A stretch of 64,000 nucleotides of DNA from positions 41,938,758-42,002,757 of the forward strand of contig OX485805.1 in NCBI GenBank assembly GCA_950295325.1, read 5' to 3'. How positions within the stretch are numbered: position 1 is the stretch's first letter; every line of letters begins with the position of its first letter. The notes beneath the pieces are model-generated. The model made no database searches and was not told the origin of the DNA. It saw nothing but the letters and a program-made list of their open reading frames with translations. Source of the DNA: Polytrichum commune (Eukaryota; Streptophyta; Polytrichopsida; Polytrichales; Polytrichaceae). A program made the translations under genes and the position numbers. Below are positions 1 through 12,496 of this stretch, piece after piece.

Positions 1-426
1 CAGATAGATAGATAGAAACTCCGGTCCCTATTTAAAGGGGGCCGGCGTGAATGAAGTGTCCGTTCATATTGTCAAATGACCCGATGCCCAGATACACACT
101 CACAAATGAAAGAGCCCTCAAAGGCCCCATCTCCCCTGTCCACACATGCACATAGCCCATACAATCCCCTATAGACTAGCCATACACCTCTCAACAACAA
201 ACATCACAAGCATAATTAGAAACCTACAAACCTTGATTAAAAAATACACACAAATCTAACAGTAAAAAATGCCCAAAAAGACCAATACGCAAAGAAATGG
301 ATCAACAATGACCAAATCAACCGCAAACTTTCCAACCACTCCTAGAAAACTCCACACACCACATACACACAAATTAGACAAATCCAGAAAATTGACTTGC
401 CTATTATACGGTATATGGGCTTCCAC

Positions 427-461
<35 letters not shown>

Positions 462-1020
462 CTAAATTTATTCATTTAAAAAAAATAAAAATAACCATTT
501 TGGCTTTAGCTACACACAAACCACAATTGCAAACTATGCACCAAAATGCTCATTTTTAGCCAAACTCACACCTAATATTATAAACATAAAAAGAACTCGT
601 TTTGAGCAAGCAAGACCATTAACCCTCTCCATACAAATCATAGAATTCACCTACACAGACAACATAAACATCAACGAAGCCATCCAAACCAAAACACATA
701 AATACAACCCATTAATTAAAGCAACCAGAGCCCAAGCATGGATTGTTAACCCATTAAAAAGCACAACCACCGGCGTTAGAAGAGCCATCCATGACAACAA
801 CCTTGAAGAGCTCAAAAACCTACACATACCCATGCCCTGCATAAAAACATCCATGAAAAACATATACCACATTGCTATTTGATATCTTACATATCTCGTC
901 CTCAACAAAAGGAACTTGAAGCCAAACAAACTCCAATACTACCTCCCTAGGGGAAAACAACCTACCTACCTCATTGACTCTTTTTATACCAAACATGATC
1001 CACCTACCGCAAAGCACGTA
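1..1020 (+). mobile_element. LINE 3' fragment (C-terminal endonuclease-like end of ORF2)
   Basis: The A/C-rich, G-poor plus strand encodes pieces of the C-terminal end of a non-LTR retrotransposon ORF2. The clearest stretch (about 601-900) reads IIEFTYTDN, then a KY-PLI block, then GVRRAIHD, followed by YLTYLVLNKR. The same order of blocks occurs on the minus strand at 56483-56990, so this is a repeated family. The E/D-x-T ... K-x-x-KY pattern resembles the restriction-like endonuclease region after the RT of R2/Dualen-type LINEs; that assignment is inference. Upstream (about 140-240) a degenerate Cys/His stretch precedes it. Several stops and a CA microsatellite break the frame, so it is dead. 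The element enters from outside the window and its 3' end is placed only approximately. Confidence 0.6.
428..461. repeat. (CA)n microsatellite
   Basis: About 17 uninterrupted CA dinucleotides lie inside the LINE fragment. They produce a spurious Thr-His run on one strand and a Cys-Val run on the other. Confidence 0.95.
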
Positions 1021-2860
1021 GTATAACCTTACGTTGTACCAAGGGCACTCTTGAACAAAGTAAGGCCAATGGACTCAAATTCATGTCGGTAACCCGGTCG
1101 GTAATAACAACCGACGTTCATTTCTCTTCCTTTTCTTGGATGGATGAAGGGGTACACTCGTAAGAACTACACTAAATATGATAGTTAGTGTCACCAATTC
1201 TCATTGTCTTGCTCAATACTAACTGTAAACCGCAGTATAGTGTCACCAACACTAAATATTAACCCCATATTATTTGTCATTCCTTGTAGATTTTTGGGGG
1301 ATTACAGATTTATAGTGTTGCAAATACTATCACTTAACAAGTGATTTTCATCCAAATTTCCATCATCCATGACAATATTTCATCACAAGTTGCTGACAAG
1401 AGAACTAGGGGGGGGGGGACACTTCACTATACTTTGTGTGAACACGTGCGTTAAAGGGGTATTTAAATGAGGCTATCACATAATTGGAATATTCGAGGTA
1501 TATTCGTGATATATTCTTTGATTATTCCTTACTTGAATTTTAAGCATCCTATATTACATCTAAATTTTTCTAAATTTTATTGCTCATGAATAAAATACAC
1601 CCTATATTTTAACGCACCATGTGTACTAATTTTCCTAAGTGTCCTCCCCGAGCAAGAGAAGGTAGGGTTTTGGCCAATGGATGAACTCATCCATCATCCA
1701 TGACAATTACGCGATGCTATAACTATTTACTGTATATCCCACCTTTTGCCAACAAAGGTCAATTTAGTTGTTTGAACATTACGTAACATGAACATCTCTA
1801 CTTGGTAAAAATTACATTAATAAAAATAAAATTAACATTGCGTAATTCCAAATAGAATATGATACCAAATACAATATTTGTAGTGTGTTGAAGACAATTG
1901 GGATGACCTATCTATTCAGTTAAGAAATCAACAAATCCTGAAATATATATTATTTTATTTTATTTTATTTTATTTTTGAAACTCGCCATGGTTTTTATGG
2001 TGATCACTGGTTCGAATGAAAAAATGACATGTACGTGTCTCCTTTTCACGGTACTTCAAAACCTTTGCAGTCAATGCATTACATCTTTATCATCACAATT
2101 TCAAAAGAATACTACTGCACCTTCAAAGAAAACCACATAAAGTGCCCAAGAAGGGATTCGGCTAGAAGGTAGCCATCAATGGACACATCAATGGACACAA
2201 AAAAAGGGATGTTATAGTTGCCATTCGTGACTCAAGTGCACAACAATCTAACCCCTATAATACGATTCTACGATGCATTTCCCATCGACCAAACTTTCTA
2301 GTGTTGATTTACCCCCATACTACAATTATGATGCTCGTTATATAGCATTTTTAAGGCCCGATTTGTCATATAATAGAGGCAACAATTTCATGCAATCGTG
2401 GGACCTGTACTAATGATTTGCCTTGGGATGAAGGAGTTAGTGATGGATTCATCAATGGCTTAACTTAAGTTAACTTAAGCTAACTGTTTAAAACCTTGGT
2501 TTCAAAGCAGTGGTTGCACTTTGTAGTCTTTGGATTTGGGTGGAGGTTGAGGGTTTAGGGATTGTTGGATCTGCACACTAGAATTTTGAAGGTGTTGATG
2601 TCTCTTCTTGATTCGAAATTTATCCTTACACTTGAATCTCACGTCTTTTTAAATTGGAAATATTAGTTCTCGTCAACTTATGCTTCTAGATTTGCTCATG
2701 CCACTCTTCAATTTCTTCGCTCTGGAGGTGAGGGTAATCTTGAGTGACGGATGCTTTTCATTTTGGTTATAAGTTCAACACCTTCGATGTTGATAACCAT
2801 GTCTGCACACCAAACAACTTGCACACTATTTGGTAAGCACTAACCTCCTCCGCATTGCTT
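1020..2860. other. Gene-free stretch with one MITE copy
   Basis: I see no coding sequence here. It holds the reverse-oriented MITE listed at 1166-1430, a G9 run near 1411 and an (ATTTT)n tract near 1950-1977. The rest is A/T-rich unique-looking DNA. Confidence 0.6.
1166..1430 (-). mobile_element. MITE-like repeat family A, copy 1 (partial)
   Basis: By eye this stretch is the reverse complement of parts of the sequences at 12497-12890 and 39735-40125. Shared landmarks are the 'caccaacactaaatatt', 'ttgtcattccttgt' and 'catccaaatttccatcatcc' blocks in the same (reversed) order. There is no coding capacity. Confidence 0.55.
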
Positions 2861-4010
2861 ATGGCAGCGGAGGATGTTTACAATATGGATGAGACTAGTT
2901 TATTTATTGTGCCCAACCAAACAAAACAAAGAGCAAGGAAAAGTTCGTGGGCACAAAATTCAAAAGGACCATCTCACTCTTGCTCTTGTTGTAAACACGA
3001 CATGCACTGACAAGTTGAAACTTGTAATTATTTACAAATCTCTATGCCCAAGATGCTTTGGAAGGTGGTTGCCAACATATTATGTGTGGTGGTTTGCAAA
3101 CCAAATGGCATGGAGGACATCATATGTATTGGAGATTTGGATGATGAGCCTCAATGTACATTTCAAATCTAAATGTACTTTTAATTATGAAAAATTGTGC
3201 TACTCATTCTCTTAAGCATGTTGGTAGGGGTGAATCATTTGGTTTCTCAACTTTGCAGTTGAGTAGTATTTTTATTGTTTTCTTACCACCTAATGTTACA
3301 AGTGTGGTGCAGCCCTTTGGATCAAGGAAAAATCGCTTGATTCAAAGTTTAGTATAAGAAGAGGCTTTTGGAACGGGTTCTCTCTTAGTTTGATTCTTGC
3401 ACTACTCATCATGACTTGAGGAAAATAGTGCCTAATGTAAGGCATCCTATTATGTGGTGCTCTCAAGTGTGGAGAGAGATGAATCCCAAATCATACAAAA
3501 CAGTTGGAGGATTCCAAAATTTTACCTACAGATTAGAGTGTCGATTTTGCCATATATAGTGAACATGAGAAATCGAAAATGAAAGAAGTAACAAATGAAT
3601 TGCCAAGTCTCATTGCCTCTTTAAATCTTGGAAGTGTAGAAATGTTTGCTGAAGAATATGTGCAATTGATAGAGTACAAAATTGTTGATGCATAGTACAA
3701 CATGGCTAAGTTGGTGGATTTGGCACGGGGTAGAGAAATCCAATTGGGTTTAGATTTGAATGAAGAGCCAATGAAGGGAAATGATGTGAATGACCAACCA
3801 ACACCAATAGTCAAGCTTCCTCAAGCCCGTGAGTATGCCCAATTACTATCAAATTTTGCAATGGAGCATCCTTTGGAGTTTTTAGATGTAGATGTGATGA
3901 ACATTCAGTCTTTGGAAAATTTGAATAAGATGTCAATTTCCAACATCATCAAACGTCATCAGAACACAATAGATTCTTACATTTGTAAATGTAAAGGGGC
4001 AAAATTATGA
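2860..4010 (+). pseudogene. pogo/Tigger-like DDE transposase, broken (CENP-B/jerky type)
   Basis: Consecutive frames on the plus strand carry hallmarks of the DDE_1 superfamily endonuclease. These are YNMDET at about 2880 (first catalytic Asp), GKVRGHKIQKDHLTLAL with KLKLVIIYKSLCPRCF, then LLIMKNCATHS (3184-3210), FLPPNVTSVVQPFG (3286-3321) and a C-terminal tail (3702-4010) with acidic LDLNEEP. In the family the second motif is normally a D-N-C-x-x-H, but here the Asp is Lys. The third Asp region is also frameshifted after VQP. At least three frame changes and several stops separate the parts. Only the last ~102 codons form one clean frame. The N-terminal DNA-binding half is not recognisable upstream. 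A transposase of cut-and-paste Tc1/mariner-like elements is the known role; this copy cannot make one. Confidence 0.8.
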
Positions 4011-6660
4011 CTATAAAAATTTATTGCTTTAAAATGACACATTTGGACGCATTTGGATACTATAGAACATAAATAGCTTTACTTGGTAAAATACCACATT
4101 CTCAATAAATAGTCATAGCACTGCGGACATATGAATACCTAGTAGGTGACACTAAATATCATAAACGGTGTATTAATTTGTGTATTGTTCTGCTCATGAA
4201 TGGCCATATGTTGAATACAAGTAATTTTAAACTAAGCCTTGGAATATGAGTTCACAAATAAAGTACTCAAATATCATTCAATCATCTACATGAAATAGCG
4301 TTGCTTCAAGTAAAGTTTGCTTTGATTGTCAAACTTATTTGTGCAAAACTTAGTAATAATATATGTATGGGGCCGTTTCATAATACTCTACAGACATATT
4401 TGTCTACCAGAGTTCTAGAGACACTAAAAGGAGGAAGGGGTACCGTAGTATCTTTACCACTCCGGGTATTTATAGTATATAGAATGAAAATCATATATTT
4501 AAAGAAAATCAGATTTTTCTTTATTAATTTTATTAATTAAAAATACAATTCATGCAGATTTGGGTTTTCATAAAAACGGTTTAATTAGTACCGAAGTGGT
4601 AAAGATACTCCAATATTTTGGAGAAAGAGAGGGAATTAACACATACATGTGTACCTCTCATTTATCCAATATAAAAGCCTTGAAATAATGTGCAACCTGG
4701 AGATTATTGTGTCGTTGATTTGACACCAAAATCAGTTTTAAAGTCACCGAATTAGTCTAGTCCAAGTCATTTGAGATGATACGGGCACAATTTTGCAAGA
4801 GGTCAAGTTTTTATGTTGGATGGATGAGAAACACGTTCATATGCGAAAATTCCCTCTCATAAGCAGGGCTCGTGGCTCAAATGACACAGATATCAAAATA
4901 TAACACATGCCATGAGTTTTAAGTAGGTATCATAGCATCACAATCTATTGGACAACCCAACTACCCAGATAGCTCTTACTTTGTTTCACAGTGCTAGCAT
5001 TCTTTTCATATTCGGAAAGTTGTTCTTTAAGTCTTAGAATGTGCTCACTGTTTAATGTTCATTAGTACCATACGTTTGATAGTACACTGTTTGATAGTAC
5101 ACTATTAGTTCGTTGAGGTATTCTTTTGTAGCGCTAATTTATTACATGATAAGTTGATAACAGTTCTGTTCTAGAAATGTAGCAAATACAGCCAAAGCTT
5201 TATCTACTCAATCACTTTTGTACTTTGACCGCTTCATCATTTTGTCAAGCATTTTTTAAGCTTCACTTCAGAAGCCTGAGTAGCAGTAGTTGCAGCCTCT
5301 AGTTGCTTTCTGGCTTGATAATCCACTTTCTCACAGTGATACTCATACTGTTCCTCATTCTTTCGAATATATATACGATAGCTACAGCCACACTTTTTAT
5401 TCACAGAAGATTATGTATATGTTTTTGTAGGCAATTGAGTGTAGTATGTTTAGGGTTTAGGGGAAAGGATTTAGGGGAAAGGAGGAGGTCATTTTGTAGT
5501 CAACTTCAACCCAACTTCAATCCACAAAGGAATATGGATTAACATGAAATTACAAAACCATGTAGAATATGGTTTGTATCCTCAGCAGAATTTCTGACCA
5601 CAGTTCTACATATGAGATGAACTGTGGAACTAAGGAAAAATACCAAGGACATAAACTAATTTTGTCAAACTAAGAAAAGTTAGAAAACCAGTTACCACAA
5701 TGACTACAATGGCTACAAGAACTTCTAGGAAAATTTGTATGTGATTGGCAACACTAGCACCATCATTCCTTGAGGATCTTCAGAAATATGAATTGTGTCG
5801 AAAGCTGAAGCATTTCTAAGATGTGTTTTAAACTAGTGTTTCTAAGAGTTTCTTGGAAATTATCCCATAGAGGAATTGTGAAGCACCATAAACCCGTTTC
5901 TATTTCTATCTTCCCAAAATAAAATTTAAAATTATATATTTTTTAAATTGACCAAAAAAAAATCATCTGATTGACTACCATTCTAAACACTATACTGTAG
6001 ATGGATGGATAGTTGTAAGAATAATATGATATTGAAATGAACTATTAGATGGAGAACATTTCATAAGGTGTACAGAATAAGCATTTGTGAAATTTTGTCA
6101 AGCTTTGGGAGGCGCTAAACAGTTCCAATAGCTACGACTTGAGAAGAAATTTGCCAAGGACTATTTATATTCAATCAAACACCCCATCATTTATGATTGA
6201 GATTCTCATTTCAGAAGGTTTAGGCGATTAAGGGTTAAACCAGTAGTGCACCACAAACTGCAAAATCTTCTGTTCCAAATGCCTTAAAAAGGCGATCAAA
6301 CCAAGAACTAAAAGACACCAGTGTCACTGGGCACTCAATACAAAATGATACATCAGATGTTCAATAAATTCTATACAAAAGTCTCAAAAAAGTGCATGCA
6401 CAGTGGGCCCGAACTCGACTTTTCGAGTCTTCCACCAGCAGCATGTCAACTGCTATACAATGCAACTTCTGAGCATGCATTGCCTTATCTGCGGTACGCC
6501 AACTGACCAGAAACTAGGAGATCTTTGTCCAGATAACTACAGTTGAAGCCCATTATCGATTTGCTCAATAGTCATTGAGCTACTCTTACTACACGTAATT
6601 TGTCAAAATTAACATTGACAATCTTTACAGCGATACCTCAACCCAATCGGCTACACACTG
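4011..6660. other. Gene-free stretch
   Basis: No supported gene. The only structured item is the small inverted-repeat element at 4445-4611. A short telomere-like TTTAGGG patch occurs near 5450. The part nearest 6660 may be 3' flank of the minus-strand gene that ends at 6671. Confidence 0.5.
4445..4611. mobile_element. Small MITE
   Basis: The left arm, with core AGTATCTTTACCACT at 4448-4462, is matched by the inverted right arm ending at about 4611. The arms agree over roughly 20 bp with a few mismatches. The 167-bp span has no ORF. No target-site duplication was recognised. Confidence 0.5.
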
Positions 6661-6670
6661 TGTGAGTAAA

Positions 6671-9293
6671 TTAGCCAGAAGCCAGGTCTGCTGGAGATGC
6701 ACCCTCCTTTTTAATTTTCTCTCCATGCTCTGCCCCCTCAGGATCAACCTTCGAGGTTGGCATGGAACCCTGCAGTGCAACATTTCCATGTTACTACAAA
6801 GTGAATTTTGGCTCCCCCAAAAAAGCCACCTGAACATGGGTTTAATCCTGACACCAGTGTCCATAACAAGTTCCACCAATTACACCAATCATGAATTTCT
6901 AATTTGAAGAACATTATGTACCTAAATTTAAGAAAAACTGACCAAGAGCAGTGAAAAATATCTTGAATCAATTCCGGAACATCAACAAGAAAATCGCAGA
7001 CTCTAACAAACTCTGAGCATCTTGGATACACAACTCTTTGAATCTGGGAGTAAATGAACTACCACCAGTTGACACAGAAACATCCAATCTATTGACATTG
7101 ATTCTGTCAGTGATTTGAGGTGACACACCAAATTATCACCAGTGAAGACAGAGGTAATTTCTAATGTAGGAGCGCCCAATTCTGTAGTGACCTAATTCCG
7201 CAATTCCGAGGACACCTATTTTACTTAACCTTGTGCGGGCATGTCCGTACCAGCACCCCCCAAAAAAAAATTAACAACACCTACCAATGATATTATTCCA
7301 AGCACCAAAGATGCAGCTCACTGGTTGAGAGAGACAAAAAAACCATCCCTCAACAATAAGATATCCAATTCGATTGCAGAAAAACGTTCACTTTCAAAAA
7401 TCGCATTTAAATCACATGATGTCGAAATTTTCAAGTGCATTAGCACCCCTACGAATTTGATATATTTAAAAATTTCTGTAAAAATTTTTGAACACGTCCA
7501 GGGTTTTTATATGCTCAAAGTACGTTGGTCATAGGCGCTATTCTACCATATCGACTTCGATTCATCGGTAGAATGTGCATTCCAGCGACCAGAGTCTCAG
7601 TTGAAACCAAACACGCGCGTTCAATACTTTCATGACCATAACTCAACCCACCAACTGTGCTACCAGTACGATATACAGATTACCATAAATGATGCAGCCA
7701 CAAGAACCTAGCAAACAATTATGATTTTTTTCAGAGACGAAGCATGTGCTAACTCACTTGAGCAGCATTCATCCGCTCCTCCCGTTTATCTTGAATGAAA
7801 TCTCGAGTACTTTTCTGCCTGGTCAGGTTTGGGGTCTGCACTTGACCTTCCGAATCCGTGTTTCGCTTTCTACGTTCGTGTAAATGATCTTCCTCACGAC
7901 TTCCAGGTGCAACCCCTCGCTGAGTAGCCTTCTCATCGATGGGAGGTTCACCTGAACCCCAGTTGGAGGTGGAGCTATCTTGAGGTCGCTCTTGGGCAAA
8001 TCCTCGCATCGCCTATACAAGCGTACACAGAGAGAAAGTATTAAATAACTTCAAGTAGACCACATTTCAAGTTTGAACACCCAGAAGCCACTTTTTCCTC
8101 ACAGAAAAGTGTGCAACGGAACAAGATGGCACAAAGAATTTTCTTTGTGAATCCAGAACCGTTAGTTGATTGCCAACTTTCATATTTCCATAGACCTTTT
8201 CAGAAAAATCGATGAGGGAATTATTGCTGTGTCAAAATGATGTGAACGTCCTGCATGCACGTTCCGGATACATAACCCTCTCCAGTCCTGTGCTTGATCC
8301 ATGAAAGGATTGAAAATTTGAAGAGACAAATGCAGGTGTCAACTGATAGGGCTTCCCAAAAACACAATGTGATTTGGGGATTTTAAAAGTAAGGGCACTA
8401 GAAACGGAGAAAAACACAATTTCCTATCGGTCGTCGGTTCATTTCACCACACGGAAAATGCCTCCCAAGTTGGTTAGTTACAGCTAACATTTAGATGCTC
8501 AAGAAAATGAAAGGCAGGTGTATGCACACGTATAAAGACCAGCTTCCTTGAAGAGGACTTCTCCTTTGCTCTTGTGCAATCACAAATTTGCACTACAGCC
8601 ATATGGCCGGGGAATACTTTAATTTTTTCATGACGTGCATACCTTGCTTCTGCTAAATCTTTTTGGTCATAAAAGAGAGGTGACTACCTAATGCTAATCA
8701 ATCAAAAGGAGTCAATAGCACGAGAGAACAGAAGAACAGGCTTCTTCTTCTCCCTATGTCAAACAAAGAGCTCATTAAGGATCAAGAATGTCCTTCGGGA
8801 CCACCGCTACTGCATTCTCAATGCTCTCAGATTTGTGCCCTGCCCTATGATATGCAGAATGCACCACTTCCTATCTACTTGACTGCAACAGAAATGTTCA
8901 CTGTTAGCTTACGGTTTGCTCTTCAACAGTTTTTTTAATCAACATAGCCTATTCCAAGCCGTCATAGAAGTGGCCACATGCAGCGGACAAAGGAGGACTC
9001 GGACCGGCCAGGAGACAGAGTCTCTGTACGATTAAAAAGCATTTCGGCCCTCTCTATGCTAGATGAGAGGTTTTCCACCGCATGTTGCAGATTACGGACA
9101 ATATCAGTAAGTACGAGTCTTGTATCATACAATCCGCAGTTCCTGACAGATCCATGGCCGCAATTTGACCCCATTTTGACTGACTAACCTGTGTTTGCGT
9201 TCCTCCTACACCCGTCCATGCTTGGCTGCCAGGACTGGCGGGCATAATCCACCTCCGAAGGCTCATGCCGATCAAACCTCCTGTCCTCGCCAT
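6671..9293 (-). CDS. Candidate host gene, several exons, unknown product
   Basis: I do not recognise the product. Proposed exons on the minus strand are as follows. Exon 1 is 9293-9189 (35 codons, ATG in a good plant context, AGAGATGGCG) with donor CAG|GTTAGT. Exon 2 is 8012-7758 (85 codons, very hydrophilic, RKRNTDSEGQ and STRDFIQDKREERMNAAQ) with acceptor TATAG and donor CAA|GTGAGT. The last exon is 6769-6671, with acceptor CACTGCAG and a Lys/Glu-rich tail ending PADLASG then TAA. Exons 1 and 2 and the start of the last exon are all phase 0. A further coding-looking stretch near 7112-7000 (STGGSSFTPRFKELCIQDAQ) does not join in phase, so at least one exon is missing from this model. The GC-rich upstream region with a TATA box supports a real promoter. 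The model could be wrong in the middle, and a decayed gene is possible. Confidence 0.45.
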
Positions 9294-9589
9294 CTCTGAA
9301 ATCGAAGCTTCACACCTCCCCTAACTTAAGCCCCCTTCCACCACAGAACTAACGCCTGCACCAACCTTGACTTTTAAAAGTGCTGAAAAGTGGCAAAGAA
9401 TTCGCAGAAGTTGTTATCCTTCACTGTGCGAAAACTGGGAAACTTTCACGAGTTCGCACAATCCACGAGTGCTTGACTCTTCTTTTGCGAGGTTTCGGAA
9501 GAGGAGAATACGAGCAAACCGACTTCGACCTTCCAAGACAAGAACGAACTTTACACCAGAAGAGCAGTGATGAAAACGGGGGGGAAAAG

Positions 9590-9640
9590 ACAAAGGCACA
9601 GATCTTTGAAGAACTATCTACGTATATATACTACTTGAGG
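9590..9640 (-). promoter_or_regulatory. Putative TATA-box promoter of the minus-strand gene
   Basis: On the minus strand a GTATATATAC box (9622-9631) lies in a locally GC-rich stretch (about 9560-9850). It is followed by a pyrimidine-rich leader (C7 run near 9580) and then the ATG at 9293. A start site around 9590-9600 would give a leader of about 300 nt. This is inference from sequence only. Confidence 0.4.
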
Positions 9641-9796
9641 AGCGTGTAATTGAAGAGAGAATCCGCGAAGAACGAGAAGGAGTAGAAGAAGAAGAGCTCT
9701 TCCGAAAAGCGTTGGAAGACGAGGGGTTTCGCCGCCGGCGTTGACGTGGCTTCCTACGTGGCGAGCGAAAGTGACCGCCAGCGCCCGCAGTACGTG

Positions 9797-9915
9797 GGCC
9801 AAGGGGAAGGCTGGTCACGGCACGTGTCCACTGGAACTTCGAAAGCGGTCGAGGGGGTTAAGTTAAGCCCCGGCTCCCTCTACTTAATTAACTTGCTTAG
9901 ATGCCTAATTAAGGT
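9797..9915 (+). repeat. Dispersed ~115-bp module, copy 1
   Basis: Pattern: AGGGGA.., then CACGGCACGTGT, a TTGG/CTGG-A block, GGTCGAGGGGGTT, and a TTAGCCCC-like block followed by TGCCTAATTA. Diverged copies follow at about 10604, 10841, 11575 and 12356. Confidence 0.5.
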
Positions 9916-10600
9916 TGTAAGTGGGTGTTTAAAGGACACACTTATTAGCTCTCCACCCACTTCTTGTAGGATATGAAAACACAAAATTAATTAGTGGTAA
10001 GATGATTAGTTCAAAAACAAACATAACATTATTCACATCCATAATAGTGTTATGTGGGACTGAAAGTATTCTATGGAATACTATCGGTTTGAATGTGGGG
10101 AATATTCCATAAAATACTACCAATTCCACATAACATTGTTATGAATTATGATATGAATTATCTGTAGCCACTTTTCTCATAGTTTATTAAGCTCATATGA
10201 ATATCTTGTTCATTGTTAAAGTGAGTCTTTGAGTTACTGAATGACCATATAGGGTCCTTCCCAATTATGTCGACTATTTGTGTCTAGCATGATTGATAAA
10301 CTTTGACTATGTAATCTGATTACTTTCTAACACATGTCATTTTTCAGGGTTTATCTTCAGATCCAAATTCAAACATTCACCACTCCAATTACGATGTATG
10401 TTTAAGATGAAACACTTTAAGCATCTCAAACAATTCATAAACTCCTATCAAGGCAAAATCATTTCATGACCAGTGTATTTTTCCATACATATAAATGTTT
10501 GGAACTAGGATAGGTAGACAGTTAACTTCTACATCTTTGAGAATAAGCAACTCGAAATCATCTATCAACCAAAAATGTACAAAATTGCAAATAAAATCAA

Positions 10601-10715
10601 GGGGAGCTATGCACGGCACGTGAACCTTGGGGCTTGTGAGGTGGTCGACATTGCTTAATTTAGCCTCCACTAAGTGCCTAATAAGAAGCGGTTCAAAAGC
10701 GGCAATCCTTTCCAA
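10601..10715 (+). repeat. Dispersed ~115-bp module, copy 2
   Basis: Contains GGGGAGCTATGCACGGCACG, then GGTGGTCGACATT and a TTTAGCC...GTGCCTAATAAGAAGC tail. Same block order as copy 1. Confidence 0.5.
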
Positions 10716-10840
10716 CAATCCCGTTTTCCTCAAGGCAAACTCATTATTTTCCCTAGTGTTTTCTTTAACGCCTTGCGTTGTTTGGAACAACAATGGTAAA
10801 CATCATCTCGAACAAACCGCTTTACATTATCTAGTCAAAA

Positions 10841-10955
10841 AGGGGAGGAGAGCTTTGCATGACACGTGTACATTGGAGCTTGTAACAAGGTGGCCAATGG
10901 GGTTAGATTTAGCCCCTACTAATTGTCTAATGAGAAGCATTTCAAAAATGGCCAA
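10841..10955 (+). repeat. Dispersed ~115-bp module, copy 3
   Basis: Contains GGGGAGGAGAGCTTTGCATG, ACACGTGTACATTGG, TTTAGCCCCTACT and TGTCTAATGAGAAGC blocks in the same order. Confidence 0.5.
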
Positions 10956-11574
10956 CTCGGTTTTCAATCATCACATAACATTACTAAGTAGTACCTAGAT
11001 GATGGTCTATTTTCAAATAAAAAGGGTTGTGATTGGAAAAAAAATCTATGAAATTGTAGATGCTTGTTGAAAATTTCACATTCCACCAATGAATGGGGAG
11101 AACCGATAGCTAGTTGCATATGAACCGGTTGAGTTTGAGAAAGAACCGGTTGGAGTTCAAGAGTTCCAAAAAAATTACCGATTATTTTAGAGGAATCTAT
11201 AGATTATACATCGATTTAATAAAGAAAAACCTAGAGATCATAACATGTAACCAGCTAGACTTGAAAACACCAGGGTATTGACTGATTATGCCCGAAAATC
11301 TCACCGGACACTACATTCCACAACATGAGTGCTTCCCATAGGTGAGAAATTCCGGACTTAACGGAGAATCATGCCTCGATGGTACATGATCCCACAGAAC
11401 GCAACCAAGGAGTTGAGTAACATCTACATACCTTCCTCATATGATTGTTAATGTTTTTCACTAACTTAATGTTGTTGTGTTTTCCCATTGTGCACTTAGA
11501 AATGCAATAGTTTAGTCACGCGTCATCTCGAACAAACCACTTGAAATTATCCGTTAACTATTAGCATCGGGTTA

Positions 11575-11685
11575 AGGGGGAGCTCGGCCTGGCATGTGTA
11601 CGTTGGTGATCGGGAGGGCAATCAATGGGTGAAGTCGAGCCCCTATTCATTGCCTAACAAGAAGTAAAGCAATTGAAAAGTGATG
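11575..11685 (+). repeat. Dispersed ~115-bp module, copy 4
   Basis: Contains GGGGGAGCTCGGCCTGGCAT, GTGTACGTTGG, GAGCCCCTATTCATTGCC and TAACAAGAAG blocks in the same order. Confidence 0.5.
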
Positions 11686-11920
11686 ATTGTTTTTCCCAAC
11701 AATCATTGTACATTTTGTAAAGGAAAATTCTATCAATGGTCAAGTTTGCCCCTTTCACTTGGCATTACGATATTAAAAGTTCTACATCACTGTGAACAAA
11801 CTCCATGAAAGTATTTTAAAGGGCTCTCTATTCCAAAAGGGAAAATAATCAATTTCCTCCAAATGTCATGTTCATATTGGTTAAGACTTCTTGTTATCCC
11901 ATGTGGAAACTACATTTCAA

Positions 11921-12321
11921 TACTACACTAGAAAGGATATTTAGTGTTTGATTATATTTAATGTTGTTACCACCCTACCCTGCTCAACACTAATTTTCAA
12001 TTCCTTGACAATTAGTGTTAGACGTAAATGTGTTGCTACCTCCCCTACTACCAGCTCCCTTCCTGTGAAGCATGGATTTCATTAGACTTGCGATTTGAGG
12101 GATGGTGCCCCACCTTCTTGCTTGTTGATCTCACGTCTGATGTCATTGTTTTTTTGTTTTTTTTTTCATATCCTTACTAACACTAAATTAAAACATGTAA
12201 CATCCACGTATTACCATAATTGATATAAATTAGTGTTTGAGTTTACATTTAATGTTGCTTACTTTCGTAGTGTTATTGACATTTAGTGTGTCAAACATTG
12301 AATATCCTTTTTAGTGTAGTA
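11921..12321. mobile_element. MITE, TIR TACTACACTA...TAGTGTAGTA
   Basis: The left end TACTACACTAGAAAGGATAT (11921-11940) matches the inverted right end that finishes at 12321, with about 3 mismatches over 30 bp. The ends fit a TA target duplication next to CTACACTA, as in Tc1/mariner-like MITEs; a CACTA relationship is an alternative. The ~400-bp interior has no ORF and repeats the motif TTAGTGTT internally. Confidence 0.6.
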
Positions 12322-12354
12322 AAGACGAACTAGAGTGCCCTTTACAATATGTTA

Positions 12355-12445
12355 AAGGAGAGCTACACACGGCACATGTAGGTTGAGGTCGGGAAGGTGG
12401 TCGAGGAGGGGTAAGTTTAATCCCCAAACTTAAAAGCTCAATTAA
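12355..12445 (+). repeat. Dispersed ~115-bp module, copy 5 (short)
   Basis: Contains AGGAGAGCTACACACGGCAC, GGTGGTCGAGGAGGGGT and TTTAATCCCC blocks. It lacks the last block seen in the other copies. Confidence 0.45.
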
Positions 12446-12496
12446 AAACAACTTGACTATCATCATTCAAGTTACAATTCTTACAAATAATCACAT

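Noticed and set aside
269-559. Plus-strand ORF with Thr-His repeats and its minus-strand Cys-Val counterpart
   Set aside because: Created by the CA microsatellite inside a dead LINE end.
9046-9188. A short 46-nt intron after CACAG|GTTAGT ending at CTGTCAG
   Set aside because: Too short for a plant intron, and the joined frame does not stay open. The phase-0 join to the exon at 8012 is better.
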